A stretch of DNA of 6,768 nucleotides. Source: Candidatus Wolframiiraptor sp. (GTDB lineage Archaea; Thermoproteota; Nitrososphaeria_A; Caldarchaeales; Wolframiiraptoraceae). The notes under the pieces are model-generated. The model worked only from the letters and a program-made list of their open reading frames with translations, ran no database searches and was not told where the DNA came from. The DNA lies in contig QMUP01000050.1 of the NCBI GenBank assembly GCA_003660635.1, forward strand, positions 1 to 6,768, read 5' to 3'. The position numbers were made by a program, and so were the translations under genes. Below are positions 1 through 4,633 of this stretch, one piece after another (within the stretch, counting starts at the first letter, position 1; each line of letters begins with the position of its first letter).

Positions 1-491
1 CCCATATCCTCACGATACTCGCTTTCGATTATTCCATATGCTATCGGGGAGCCGGATCCTGTTGAGAGGAGCCTCTCCTCGGTTAAGGTGCCGTAAAGGT
101 CTGCGTTGAAAATATGGGGACCTTGTGAGTCTATTCCGGCTATGATTAATTGTGCCTCGTAGGGGAAGTAGCCACGCCACCTGAACATCAGGTTCGCCGC
201 CAACCTCGCGATCGCCGCTATGGACATCGGCCTATTCCAGGCCATGAAATAGTACCTGATGTTTGCTCGAAGATAGTCTATTATGTTCTGGGCATCGGCC
301 ACCCTCCCCGCGATGGTTATAGCGGCATAATCCGCTAACGGAAACAGTTTCTTGCATTTTCTATGCGCGACGAAGTATCCTGCGGTGGCCCGGGTGTCGG
401 TTGCCAGGGCTACCCCATCCTTGACTACCAGACCCACGGTTGTAGTGCCCTTCTTAGTGAGTTCATCACCGAGATTCATGTTAGAGAACAT
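1..491 (-). CDS. psmB: Archaeal 20S proteasome beta subunit (partial, C-terminus outside window)
   Basis: Catalytic beta subunit of the 20S proteasome, the cytoplasmic threonine protease that degrades unfolded proteins delivered by PAN or Cdc48-type ATPases. I translated this strand by hand: 163 codons are visible before the window edge, against roughly 200 for the family. A 15-residue propeptide ends in KKG, followed by Thr16 in TTTVGLVVKDG, the expected autocatalytic Gly-Thr cleavage site. Counting from this Thr as residue 1, Asp17 and Lys33 of the catalytic set are both present (Asp32 and Lys48 of the precursor, in ATDTRAT and CKKLF). The conserved TIAGRVADAQ and STGSGSPIAYG segments follow. 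I chose the ATG at 489-491 because AGGTG (501-505) lies 9 nt upstream; an in-frame ATG at 477-479 would be 21 nt away. The subunit appears active. It is transcribed divergently from the FKBP chaperone gene, a protein quality-control neighbourhood. Which paralog this is, if the genome has two beta subunits, cannot be told. Confidence 0.95.
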   Translation of the reverse strand, partial: MFSNMNLGDELTKKGTTTVGLVVKDGVALATDTRATAGYFVAHRKCKKLFPLADYAAITIAGRVADAQNIIDYLRANIRYYFMAWNRPMSIAAIARLAANLMFRWRGYFPYEAQLIIAGIDSQGPHIFNADLYGTLTEERLLSTGSGSPIAYGIIESEYREDM

Positions 492-500
492 CTAACTTAG

Positions 501-505
501 CACCT
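501..505 (-). promoter_or_regulatory. Shine-Dalgarno of the proteasome beta gene
   Basis: The minus strand reads AGGTG with a 9-nt spacer to the ATG at 489-491. It decides the upstream start over the internal ATG at 477-479. Confidence 0.5.
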
Positions 506-552
506 GGAAACGTTTTTCAGGCTTTCTCCAGCTCTATGGATATCTCAAGGCT

Positions 553-562
553 TAATAAAAAG
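553..562 (-). promoter_or_regulatory. TATA box of the proteasome beta gene
   Basis: On the minus strand this reads TTTTTATTAA, a good archaeal box A. It predicts a transcription start near 530-536 and a leader of about 40 nt that contains the AGGTG Shine-Dalgarno at 501-505. The position is inferred from the usual 25-27 nt distance. Confidence 0.5.
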
Positions 563-607
563 TTTCGTATGGAAATCGAGGCCAGATAATGTTCGACTGT
601 TGGGCTG

Positions 608-614
608 CTTATAT
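608..614 (+). promoter_or_regulatory. TATA box of the FKBP gene
   Basis: CTTATAT is the best box A match upstream of the FKBP start; it predicts initiation near 637 and a leader of about 30 nt. A second, weaker candidate at 621-627 (TTTATGC) would give a leader of about 15 nt. No Shine-Dalgarno sits just before the ATG; the AAGGAGG at 633-639 is 27 nt away, too far for normal use. Confidence 0.4.
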
Positions 615-666
615 CCTGAATTTATGCTTAATAAGGAGGCTCTGCCGAGAGTTTTTCTGAGCCTTT

Positions 667-1401
667 ATGTCCGATAAAAGTGCCGGTGCTGAATCCGAGG
701 TCGCCCAACAGGTCATTAAGGAAGGAGACCTAGTCCTAGTGGATTACGTTATTAGGGTTAAGGAGACCGGGGAACTTGTAGAGACCACCATGGAGAACGT
801 GGTTAAGGAAGAAGGACTCCAAGTTTCGGGGAGATTTGAGCCCAGGCTCGTCATCCCAGGTAAGGGATTCATGTTGAAGGCCTTTGAGGAGCAGTTAATA
901 GGGATGGCTCCTGGAGAGGAGAAGAAGTTCGAGATCCCCCCGGAGAAGGCGTTTGGCCCGAGGGATCCATCTAAAATAAAGGTCATTCCCCTAAGGCGGC
1001 TCAAGGACGTCGAAGGCCCTATAACGATTGGAAGTAGGGTGGTGATTGACGGCAAAGAGGGGATAATCAGGAGCATAGGTTCGGGAAGAGTCCAGGTCGA
1101 CTTCAATCCATATCTCGCTGGAAAGACCCTCGACTGCTACGTCAAAGTCGTGAAGATACTTACCGATAAATCTGAGAAGGTTAAGGCGCTGATACACTAT
1201 AGGATACCAGATGTGGAGGTGAAAAAATTCAAGATCAGGACCACGAAGTCGTCGATAACAATCCAGATACCTGATGAAGCAATACTCCTTCCAGCCATTC
1301 AAGTCGCCAAAAGGGCTCTAGCGAGAGACTTGATGGAATATATTGAGGGTATTGAGAAGGTGACATTCAGCGAGGTCTTCACGAAGCAGTCACTTCAATA
1401 A
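667..1401 (+). CDS. Long-type archaeal FKBP peptidyl-prolyl cis-trans isomerase / chaperone
   Basis: Cytoplasmic FKBP-type prolyl isomerase of the SlyD-like archaeal long class (FKBP26 type), 244 residues against about 230 for the Methanocaldococcus protein. Enzymes of this class catalyse prolyl cis-trans isomerisation and act as holdases for unfolded proteins. Domains in order: a charged N-terminal tail of about 18 residues; the first FKBP half with GDLVLVDYVIRV (20-31) and VIPGKGFMLKAFEEQLIGM (62-80); an insert-in-flap domain around 100-145; the closing FKBP strand VDFNPYLAGKTL (144-155); and a C-terminal domain from about 165, which in FKBP26 mediates dimerisation. The usual FNHPLAGKTL signature reads FNPYLAGKTL here, so the conserved His-Pro is altered. 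The in-frame stop at 658-660 makes the ATG at 667 the first possible ATG. The 3' end overlaps the convergent metallophosphoesterase gene by 7 bp. Its divergent partner encodes the proteasome beta subunit, which fits a protein quality-control role. Confidence 0.92.
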   Translation: MSDKSAGAESEVAQQVIKEGDLVLVDYVIRVKETGELVETTMENVVKEEGLQVSGRFEPRLVIPGKGFMLKAFEEQLIGMAPGEEKKFEIPPEKAFGPRDPSKIKVIPLRRLKDVEGPITIGSRVVIDGKEGIIRSIGSGRVQVDFNPYLAGKTLDCYVKVVKILTDKSEKVKALIHYRIPDVEVKKFKIRTTKSSITIQIPDEAILLPAIQVAKRALARDLMEYIEGIEKVTFSEVFTKQSLQ

Positions 1402-2051
1402 AGCGTCAGGAGCTCCGGCCTCACGAGATCCCCATCGACGTCGATTATCGCGCAGAAGCCGTTCTTCGCCGGCCCCGCGTTGACCACAGTCGTCCTCCCG
1501 ATTTTAGTTATCCCCCTTCCCTCATGCGCATGTCCCGTACATACTAGGATAGGTTGAACCCTCTCGACGAATCGCCTAACCGCCGTGCTCCCAATATGTT
1601 TTGTCCCGGTAAAATCGACCTCTGTGCCATAGGGTGGGCTATGCGTCAATAATATCAGGGACTCCGGTGGGAGATCGAATCTTTTTAAGACCTCCTCAAA
1701 CTCGTCTTCTTCAAGCTCGGTTAGAGTTCCGAACTTCCCGCTGCCACCCCCCACGCCGATGAAGGAATACCCGGAGAATTTCTCGGTTTTCGCGTTTAAA
1801 TTCACGGCGTTGAATTTTTCAGGATTCCAGGTGAGGAGTTCCGGCGAGTCGCAGTTTCCGGAGACGAAGAATATTGGGAGCCCAGCCCTCGAGATTATCT
1901 CCAAGATTTCTTCTGCCTCGCTTATTCCTCCGAAATGAGTTATATCGCCGGCAATTACTATAAGCTCGGCGTTAAGCTCCTTCGCCTTCTCAGGGATCCT
2001 TTCAGCGCTCTCGACGCTTCCGTGAATATCGCTCACCTGAAAGATCCTCAT
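1395..2051 (-). CDS. Metallophosphoesterase, Icc-related (calcineurin-like fold)
   Basis: Predicted soluble dinuclear-metal phosphoesterase of 218 residues. All metal-binding motifs of the calcineurin-like superfamily are visible: SDIHG (Asp8, His10), AGDIT (Asp36), SGNCD (Asn66, Asp68), THSPP (His137) and GHAHEG (His174, His176). The compact size and the THSPPYGT and TGHAHEGRG forms resemble the predicted Icc-like phosphoesterases (COG2129), for which the physiological substrate is mostly unknown; the family includes nucleases and phosphomono- and diesterases, so I do not name a substrate. No signal peptide or membrane segment is seen. The start at 2049-2051 is an ATG with no Shine-Dalgarno but with a TATA-like box about 26 nt upstream, which predicts a leaderless mRNA. 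The gene stands alone, between a convergent FKBP gene and a divergent tRNA-Leu. Confidence 0.9.
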   Translation of the reverse strand: MRIFQVSDIHGSVESAERIPEKAKELNAELIVIAGDITHFGGISEAEEILEIISRAGLPIFFVSGNCDSPELLTWNPEKFNAVNLNAKTEKFSGYSFIGVGGGSGKFGTLTELEEDEFEEVLKRFDLPPESLILLTHSPPYGTEVDFTGTKHIGSTAVRRFVERVQPILVCTGHAHEGRGITKIGRTTVVNAGPAKNGFCAIIDVDGDLVRPELLTLY

Positions 2052-2056
2052 GGCAA

Positions 2057-2071
2057 CTCGAATGAATCGAG
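2057..2071. repeat. Short inverted repeat between TATA box and start codon
   Basis: CTCGA and TCGAG arms (2057-2061, 2067-2071) separated by 5 nt lie between the predicted TATA box and the predicted start of the metallophosphoesterase mRNA. The place would suit an operator, but 5-bp arms arise often by chance. Confidence 0.2.
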
Positions 2072-2073
2072 GG

Positions 2074-2082
2074 AAATTAAAA
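2074..2082 (-). promoter_or_regulatory. TATA box of the metallophosphoesterase gene
   Basis: The minus strand reads TTTTAATTT. Its centre lies about 27 nt before the ATG at 2051, so transcription should begin at or next to the start codon. Confidence 0.5.
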
Positions 2083-2109
2083 TCCTTTTCTAAACCCCCC
2101 TTGTAAATG

Positions 2110-2117
2110 TTAAATTA
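2110..2117 (+). promoter_or_regulatory. TATA box of tRNA-Leu
   Basis: TTAAATTA lies about 35 nt upstream of the tRNA and predicts initiation near 2139-2140, leaving a short 5' leader of about 9 nt for RNase P removal. Confidence 0.45.
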
Positions 2118-2148
2118 GGCCGCTGAAGCACCATAACTTTGGAGCGAC

Positions 2149-2264
2149 GCGGGGGTAGCCAAGCCTGGCCAAAGGCGGCGGGCTTAAGAACCCACAAATG
2201 CTGGTCAGATCGTTAAGAGACCCGCTCCCGTAGGGGTTCCCGGGTTCGAATCCCGGCCCCCGCA
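2149..2264 (+). tRNA. tRNA-Leu(UAA) with a 31-nt intron
   Basis: Full cloverleaf read by eye. Acceptor GCGGGGG (2149-2155) pairs with CCCCCGC (2257-2263), discriminator A at 2264. D stem GCC/GGC, anticodon stem GCGGG (2178-2182) with CCCGC (2221-2225), loop CTTAAG plus A with anticodon TAA at 2185-2187, a class II long variable arm CCC-GTA-GGG (2227-2235), and T arm CCGGG-TTCGAAT-CCCGG (2240-2256). Long variable arm plus UAA anticodon identify leucine (UUA codons). The intron is 2189-2219, after position 37, giving a mature tRNA of 85 nt. It sits in a bulge-helix-bulge motif: CTTA (2183-2186) pairs with TAAG (2214-2217), with 3-nt AGA bulges on both sides, each cut after AG. CCA is not encoded. 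Confidence 0.96.
2189..2219 (+). other. Archaeal tRNA intron (tRNA-Leu), bulge-helix-bulge
   Basis: The 31-nt intron begins AACCCAC and ends TTAAGAG. Both 3-nt bulges are AGA (2187-2189 and 2218-2220), and cleavage after the second base of each releases exactly this segment. The helix on the intron side is only about 2 bp (A2190-T2213, C2191-G2212), so this is a relaxed form of the motif. The archaeal tRNA splicing endonuclease and RtcB ligase would process it. Confidence 0.85.
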
Positions 2265-2292
2265 TATATTATTACACATGAGGCTTGGGAAT

Positions 2293-3006
2293 TTATGGAA
2301 TGAGTTTCTTCCTGGCGACCTCGATGCGTTTTATTGATCCATCGGGGTACCCTATTACGATTAAATCGGCGGGCTTGATGAAGATTCCCGTCTCCAAGAT
2401 CCCGGATATAGATCTTAGTTTCTCATGAAGTCCCTCTGGATCGCGTATTTCACCGGCTTCAACGTCGGCTAGGATGTTACCGTTATCGCTTATGATCGGG
2501 CCCATCTTCGCGCCGCAGCTCCGAGGTCGGAGTCGCATATTCCATGCTTCGAGGACGCGTCTAACATGAGAGTACGAGTATTGCAGAATCTCTATTGGTA
2601 TAGGGAAGTTAAGTACCTCCCTGAGTTTAAGGTAGTCGCCGAGATATACTACTTTCTTAGCGGCCTGGGCTAAGATCTTTTCCCTCAGAAGGGCCCCGCC
2701 GCCGCCCTTTATCACGTTTCCTTCGTAGTCGGCTTGGTCAAAGCTGTCGATTACCAGATCTGGGTCAGGTACCTCATCTAGGGTCACCAGCTCCAAGTTA
2801 TATGAAATCAGGAGCTCCCTCGATTGAAGAGATGATGGAATGAACTTGAGACGGAGATTCTCTCTTTCGATAAGTTTCTTGAGTTCGGGGAGCAGCTGTG
2901 TAACCGTTGTTCCAGATCCATAACCTATAACTATTCCATCTTCAATTTCTTTCAATACCTCCGTTATCGCCGCCGCCCTCGCCCTCAACACTTCCTCGCT
3001 CCTCAT
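2293..3006 (-). CDS. rpiA: Ribose-5-phosphate isomerase A
   Basis: Interconverts ribose 5-phosphate and ribulose 5-phosphate, the entry to PRPP and nucleotide synthesis; in many archaea ribose comes from the reverse ribulose monophosphate pathway. Length 237 matches the family (about 220-235). Motifs: phosphate loop GYGSGTTV (28-35), IKGGGGALLREK (99-110), PIPIEI (135-140), SDNGN (173-177) and TGIFIKPADLIVIG (206-219). The four catalytic residues known from E. coli RpiA (Asp81, Asp84, Lys94, Glu103) match Asp87, Asp90, Lys100 and Glu109 with identical spacing. The surrounding signature is diverged: DSFDQ in place of the near-universal DGADE. The ATG at 3004-3006 lies inside the 3' end of the upstream coiled-coil gene (65-bp overlap). 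A GTG five codons later, preceded by GAGGAG, is an alternative start that would shorten the overlap. Probably co-transcribed with the two upstream genes. Confidence 0.9.
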   Translation of the reverse strand: MRSEEVLRARAAAITEVLKEIEDGIVIGYGSGTTVTQLLPELKKLIERENLRLKFIPSSLQSRELLISYNLELVTLDEVPDPDLVIDSFDQADYEGNVIKGGGGALLREKILAQAAKKVVYLGDYLKLREVLNFPIPIEILQYSYSHVRRVLEAWNMRLRPRSCGAKMGPIISDNGNILADVEAGEIRDPEGLHEKLRSISGILETGIFIKPADLIVIGYPDGSIKRIEVARKKLIP

Positions 3007-3250
3007 CGTCGATTAGTTCTTCTATCTTAGATTTAATCTCTCTGAGCTCATCCAATAGCTCCCTCAGATCGGCTTCCTCCCTCTGAGATAGGATCTCTTT
3101 GAGCCTTTTTAGAGCCTCGTTATCCGATTTTACAGCGGCTTTGATAGGTGACCTGATTTCCCTAGAGATTTTGAGGTAGAGCCTGAGGAACACGGCTGTG
3201 GTGACCAAGAAGGCCGCTGCGATCAGCCCGAAATATAACGCCTCCAACAT
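2942..3250 (-). CDS. Small membrane-anchored coiled-coil protein, function unknown
   Basis: I do not recognise a family. The 102-residue product has one hydrophobic segment at about residues 3-25 (LYFGLIAAAFLVTTAVFLRL), followed by basic residues, so the rest should face the cytoplasm. Residues about 45-85 are highly charged with Glu/Lys and regularly spaced Leu/Ile (LKRLKEILSQ, LRELLDELREIKSKIEELI), which predicts a coiled coil and oligomerisation. The tail is acidic and glycine-rich (GSVEGEGGGDNGGIERN) and is the part that overlaps the rpiA start region in another frame, so it may be under little constraint of its own. The ATG at 3248-3250 has no Shine-Dalgarno but a TATA-like box about 26 nt upstream. 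It lies 22 nt downstream of the exporter gene. A role as a membrane-bound scaffold is possible but not shown. Confidence 0.7.
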   Translation of the reverse strand: MLEALYFGLIAAAFLVTTAVFLRLYLKISREIRSPIKAAVKSDNEALKRLKEILSQREEADLRELLDELREIKSKIEELIDDEERGSVEGEGGGDNGGIERN

Positions 3251-3271
3251 CTTTAACAGGCTATGACGTGG

Positions 3272-3279
3272 ATTATAAA
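3272..3279 (-). promoter_or_regulatory. TATA box of the coiled-coil gene, overlapping the exporter stop codon
   Basis: The minus strand reads TTTATAAT and contains the TAA stop (3273-3275) of the upstream exporter gene. Its centre is about 26 nt before the ATG at 3250, so it would make a leaderless mRNA for the coiled-coil and rpiA genes, independent of the exporter. Confidence 0.5.
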
Positions 3280-3932
3280 GCTGCTATCGCGGATTTGAGG
3301 AGGAATATTCCGAGGATTATTATGATTATGGCCAAAGAGAGGGAGATTAACCTCAAGTGATGGGGTTTAAGTAATCTGCTTCCGACAGCCGTTGCGTAGC
3401 CCGTGAATCCCAGCCACGCATAATCTAACCAGATATGGAACGCGAACATGATGAAGATCCCCGTTATAGCGCTCAGCCTAATGGCCTCCGCGATCAGGGA
3501 TAAGCCTATCGTAAACCACCACATGAGGAAATAGGGATTCAACGCCGTGAAGAGTAAACCGACGAGGAATGCCGCAAAAAATCCAGACCCCTTAACGTAT
3601 GTATTGAGACCAACTTTACTCGGATCGCCTTCACCTTTTCTGGAGGAATTCTTGATCGAGGAATAGACTTGGATGATCCCAAAACCTATAAGTGCAAAAG
3701 CCCCCAACAACCCTATCACGGTCCTTATAACGGGGTCTCCCAAGAAGTTCCAGACACCGAAACCAATTGCCACTACCAGGGGGAATTCGAAGGCCATGTG
3801 TCCAAGAGCGACGGCAAAACCCGCGTATTTACCGGATCTGATAGCCGAGTCTATCGTCGCTAGGAAGAGGGGGCCGGGGGAGAGCGCTCCGGAAGCCGAG
3901 ACCACGACAACGAGTAAGAAGAACTCCAGCAA
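3273..3932 (-). CDS. LysE/RhtB family exporter (amino acid or small-solute efflux)
   Basis: Integral membrane protein of 219 residues with about six hydrophobic segments, the size and topology of the LysE translocator family, which exports basic or neutral amino acids and related solutes by proton antiport. Family marks: the N-terminal SPGP (18-21), a glycine-bearing GKYAGFAVALGHMAFEFPL stretch (34-52) with the conserved GH near helix 2, and LNPYFLMWW (131-139) matching the NP-x-x-x-WW region near the start of the second repeat. The central loop at about 92-112 is charged and hydrophilic. The start is a TTG at 3930-3932: an in-frame TGA at 3939-3941 rules out anything earlier and no ATG lies close downstream. 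A GAGG at 3937-3940 may act as a short-spaced Shine-Dalgarno. It is the first gene of the minus-strand block with the coiled-coil gene and rpiA. The substrate cannot be told. Confidence 0.88.
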   Translation of the reverse strand: MLEFFLLVVVVSASGALSPGPLFLATIDSAIRSGKYAGFAVALGHMAFEFPLVVAIGFGVWNFLGDPVIRTVIGLLGAFALIGFGIIQVYSSIKNSSRKGEGDPSKVGLNTYVKGSGFFAAFLVGLLFTALNPYFLMWWFTIGLSLIAEAIRLSAITGIFIMFAFHIWLDYAWLGFTGYATAVGSRLLKPHHLRLISLSLAIIIIILGIFLLKSAIAAL

Positions 3933-3960
3933 CCAGCCTCAAACAACACCCGATGAAAAA

Positions 3961-3967
3961 CTATAAG
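3961..3967 (-). promoter_or_regulatory. TATA box of the LysE-family exporter gene
   Basis: The minus strand reads CTTATAG, preceded by an A/T- and purine-rich stretch. It predicts initiation near 3938, only a few nucleotides before the TTG start. Confidence 0.45.
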
Positions 3968-4002
3968 ATAATTCTTTTCCCAACAACCCCCCTAATCTTA
4001 AG

Positions 4003-4010
4003 TTTTTATA
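4003..4010 (+). promoter_or_regulatory. TATA box of tRNA-His
   Basis: TTTTTATA, preceded by TTAAG, predicts initiation near 4033 and a leader of about 11 nt before the tRNA. A second AT-rich patch at 4018-4024 is too close to the tRNA for normal spacing. Confidence 0.5.
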
Positions 4011-4044
4011 ATCGGCGATAAAAAGACTCACTGCCGGACAAACT

Positions 4045-4134
4045 GGCCGCGGTGAGGTAGCGGTTAGCCTTCCGGCCTGTGGAGCTCCTTCGTGCAGAAA
4101 GCCGGATGCCTGGGTTCGAATCCCAGCCGCGGCC
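4045..4134 (+). tRNA. tRNA-His(GUG) with a 17-nt intron and encoded G-1
   Basis: Full cloverleaf read by eye. Acceptor GCCGCGG (4046-4052) pairs with CCGCGGC (4127-4133). D stem AGG/CCT (4055-4057, 4068-4070), anticodon stem CCGGC (4072-4076) with GCCGG (4101-4105), loop CTGTGG plus A with anticodon GTG at 4079-4081, variable ATGC, and T arm CTGGG-TTCGAAT-CCCAG (4110-4126). The G at 4045 can pair with discriminator C at 4134; the G-1:C73 pair is the main identity element for histidyl-tRNA synthetase, so the gene starts at 4045. The intron is 4083-4099. The 3' end reads CC then T, so CCA is not encoded. Confidence 0.95.
4083..4099 (+). other. Archaeal tRNA intron (tRNA-His), bulge-helix-bulge, 17 nt
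   Basis: Removal of AGCTCCTTCGTGCAGAA restores a normal 7-nt anticodon loop. The central helix is CTGT (4077-4080) with GCAG (4094-4097), including one T-G wobble; the bulges are GGA (4081-4083) and AAA (4098-4100), each cut after its second base. The intron-side helix is about 2 bp closing a 6-nt loop. It lies at the canonical 37/38 position. Confidence 0.8.
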
Positions 4135-4181
4135 CTATCTATTCTGTTCCGTTGTTTTCGAAGGAGGACGATGTTCCTTGT

Positions 4182-4514
4182 TCATTCTTCTGGTTCGACT
4201 TGGACGGCGGTTCCGTGAGTGGATACGAGGACGACTGATTCGAAGACCTCTGTCGTCTCGAAGTCTACTCCTATGACTGCGTTTGCTCCGAGTTTTCTGG
4301 CTTCCTCGGTCATCCGCTCGATCGCTTCCCGCTTTGCTTTCTCCAATTCTCTCGTGAAGGCGCTGACCTCTCCTCCGAAAACCGATTGGATGCTCGCGAT
4401 GAATTTTCCTCCAGCTCCTCTCGTCCTCGCAGTCATCCCGTGCACGATCCCGAGAATTTTCCTAACCCTATATCCAGGAATGGTTGGAGTCGTTGCTAAT
4501 ATCATATCTTTCAT
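4182..4514 (-). CDS. YbjQ/UPF0145 family protein (putative heavy-metal-binding domain)
   Basis: Small soluble protein of 110 residues, the full length of the YbjQ/UPF0145 (DUF74) family. Marks in order: PGYRVRKILGIVHG (13-26), the IASIQSVFGGE segment (39-49), the long helix with AKREAIERMTEEARKLGANAVIGVDFET (60-87), and the closing strand VVLVSTHGTAVQVE (94-107). Known structures are oligomeric alpha/beta barrels; the heavy-metal label is a domain annotation without firm function. The ATG at 4512-4514 is followed by a second in-frame ATG at 4503-4505, which also fits the family start. No Shine-Dalgarno is evident. It is convergent with tRNA-His and divergent from the osmoadaptation-like operon, sharing a 119-bp promoter region with it; whether it is functionally linked is unknown. 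Confidence 0.9.
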   Translation of the reverse strand: MKDMILATTPTIPGYRVRKILGIVHGMTARTRGAGGKFIASIQSVFGGEVSAFTRELEKAKREAIERMTEEARKLGANAVIGVDFETTEVFESVVLVSTHGTAVQVEPEE

Positions 4515-4537
4515 ACGATCATCAACGTGGCTCTTCG

Positions 4538-4545
4538 ATTTATTT
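4538..4545 (-). promoter_or_regulatory. Possible TATA box of the YbjQ-family gene
   Basis: The minus strand reads AAATAAAT, about 27 nt before the ATG at 4514, which would give a leaderless mRNA. A competing candidate, ATTATATT at 4571-4578, is closer to consensus and would give a leader of about 35 nt. I cannot decide between them. Confidence 0.35.
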
Positions 4546-4603
4546 GTTCACTTTTCTTTTCGCTTGAAGCAATATAATCGTCGCCCACGCCGCATTTATG
4601 ATT

Positions 4604-4611
4604 CTTATATA
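4604..4611 (+). promoter_or_regulatory. TATA box of the GT81-RCK-MscS operon
   Basis: CTTATATA is a near-consensus archaeal box A. Its centre is 26 nt before the ATG at 4634, so the operon mRNA should start at or next to the first codon. It is the only strong promoter-like element seen upstream of the three genes. Confidence 0.55.
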
Positions 4612-4633
4612 GTGGGATCCTTACTCGTATTCG

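Noticed and set aside
150..338. Plus-strand 62-codon frame near the left edge
   Set aside because: It is antisense to the proteasome beta subunit, which keeps its catalytic residues and runs unbroken through it.
744..1302. Two minus-strand frames (744-1106 and 991-1302) inside the FKBP gene
   Set aside because: Shadows of a full-length, motif-supported coding region.
3673..3966. Plus-strand 97-codon frame inside the exporter gene
   Set aside because: Antisense shadow of the LysE-family gene; Pro/Thr/Lys-rich with no hydrophobic core.
2149..4134. tRNA genes as attachment sites of an integrated element between 2149 and 4134
   Set aside because: No integrase and no direct repeat of either tRNA 3' end is seen; the genes between are ordinary chromosomal families.
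4151..4157. TTGTTTT after tRNA-His as a transcription terminator
   Set aside because: The T-run is short and interrupted; archaeal termination there is plausible but the sequence does not single it out.
4159..4218. Plus-strand GGAGG followed by ATG at 4171, a 15-codon frame
   Set aside because: It lies antisense to the end of the YbjQ gene, has only a 3-nt spacer, and the peptide resembles nothing known. Chance is likely.
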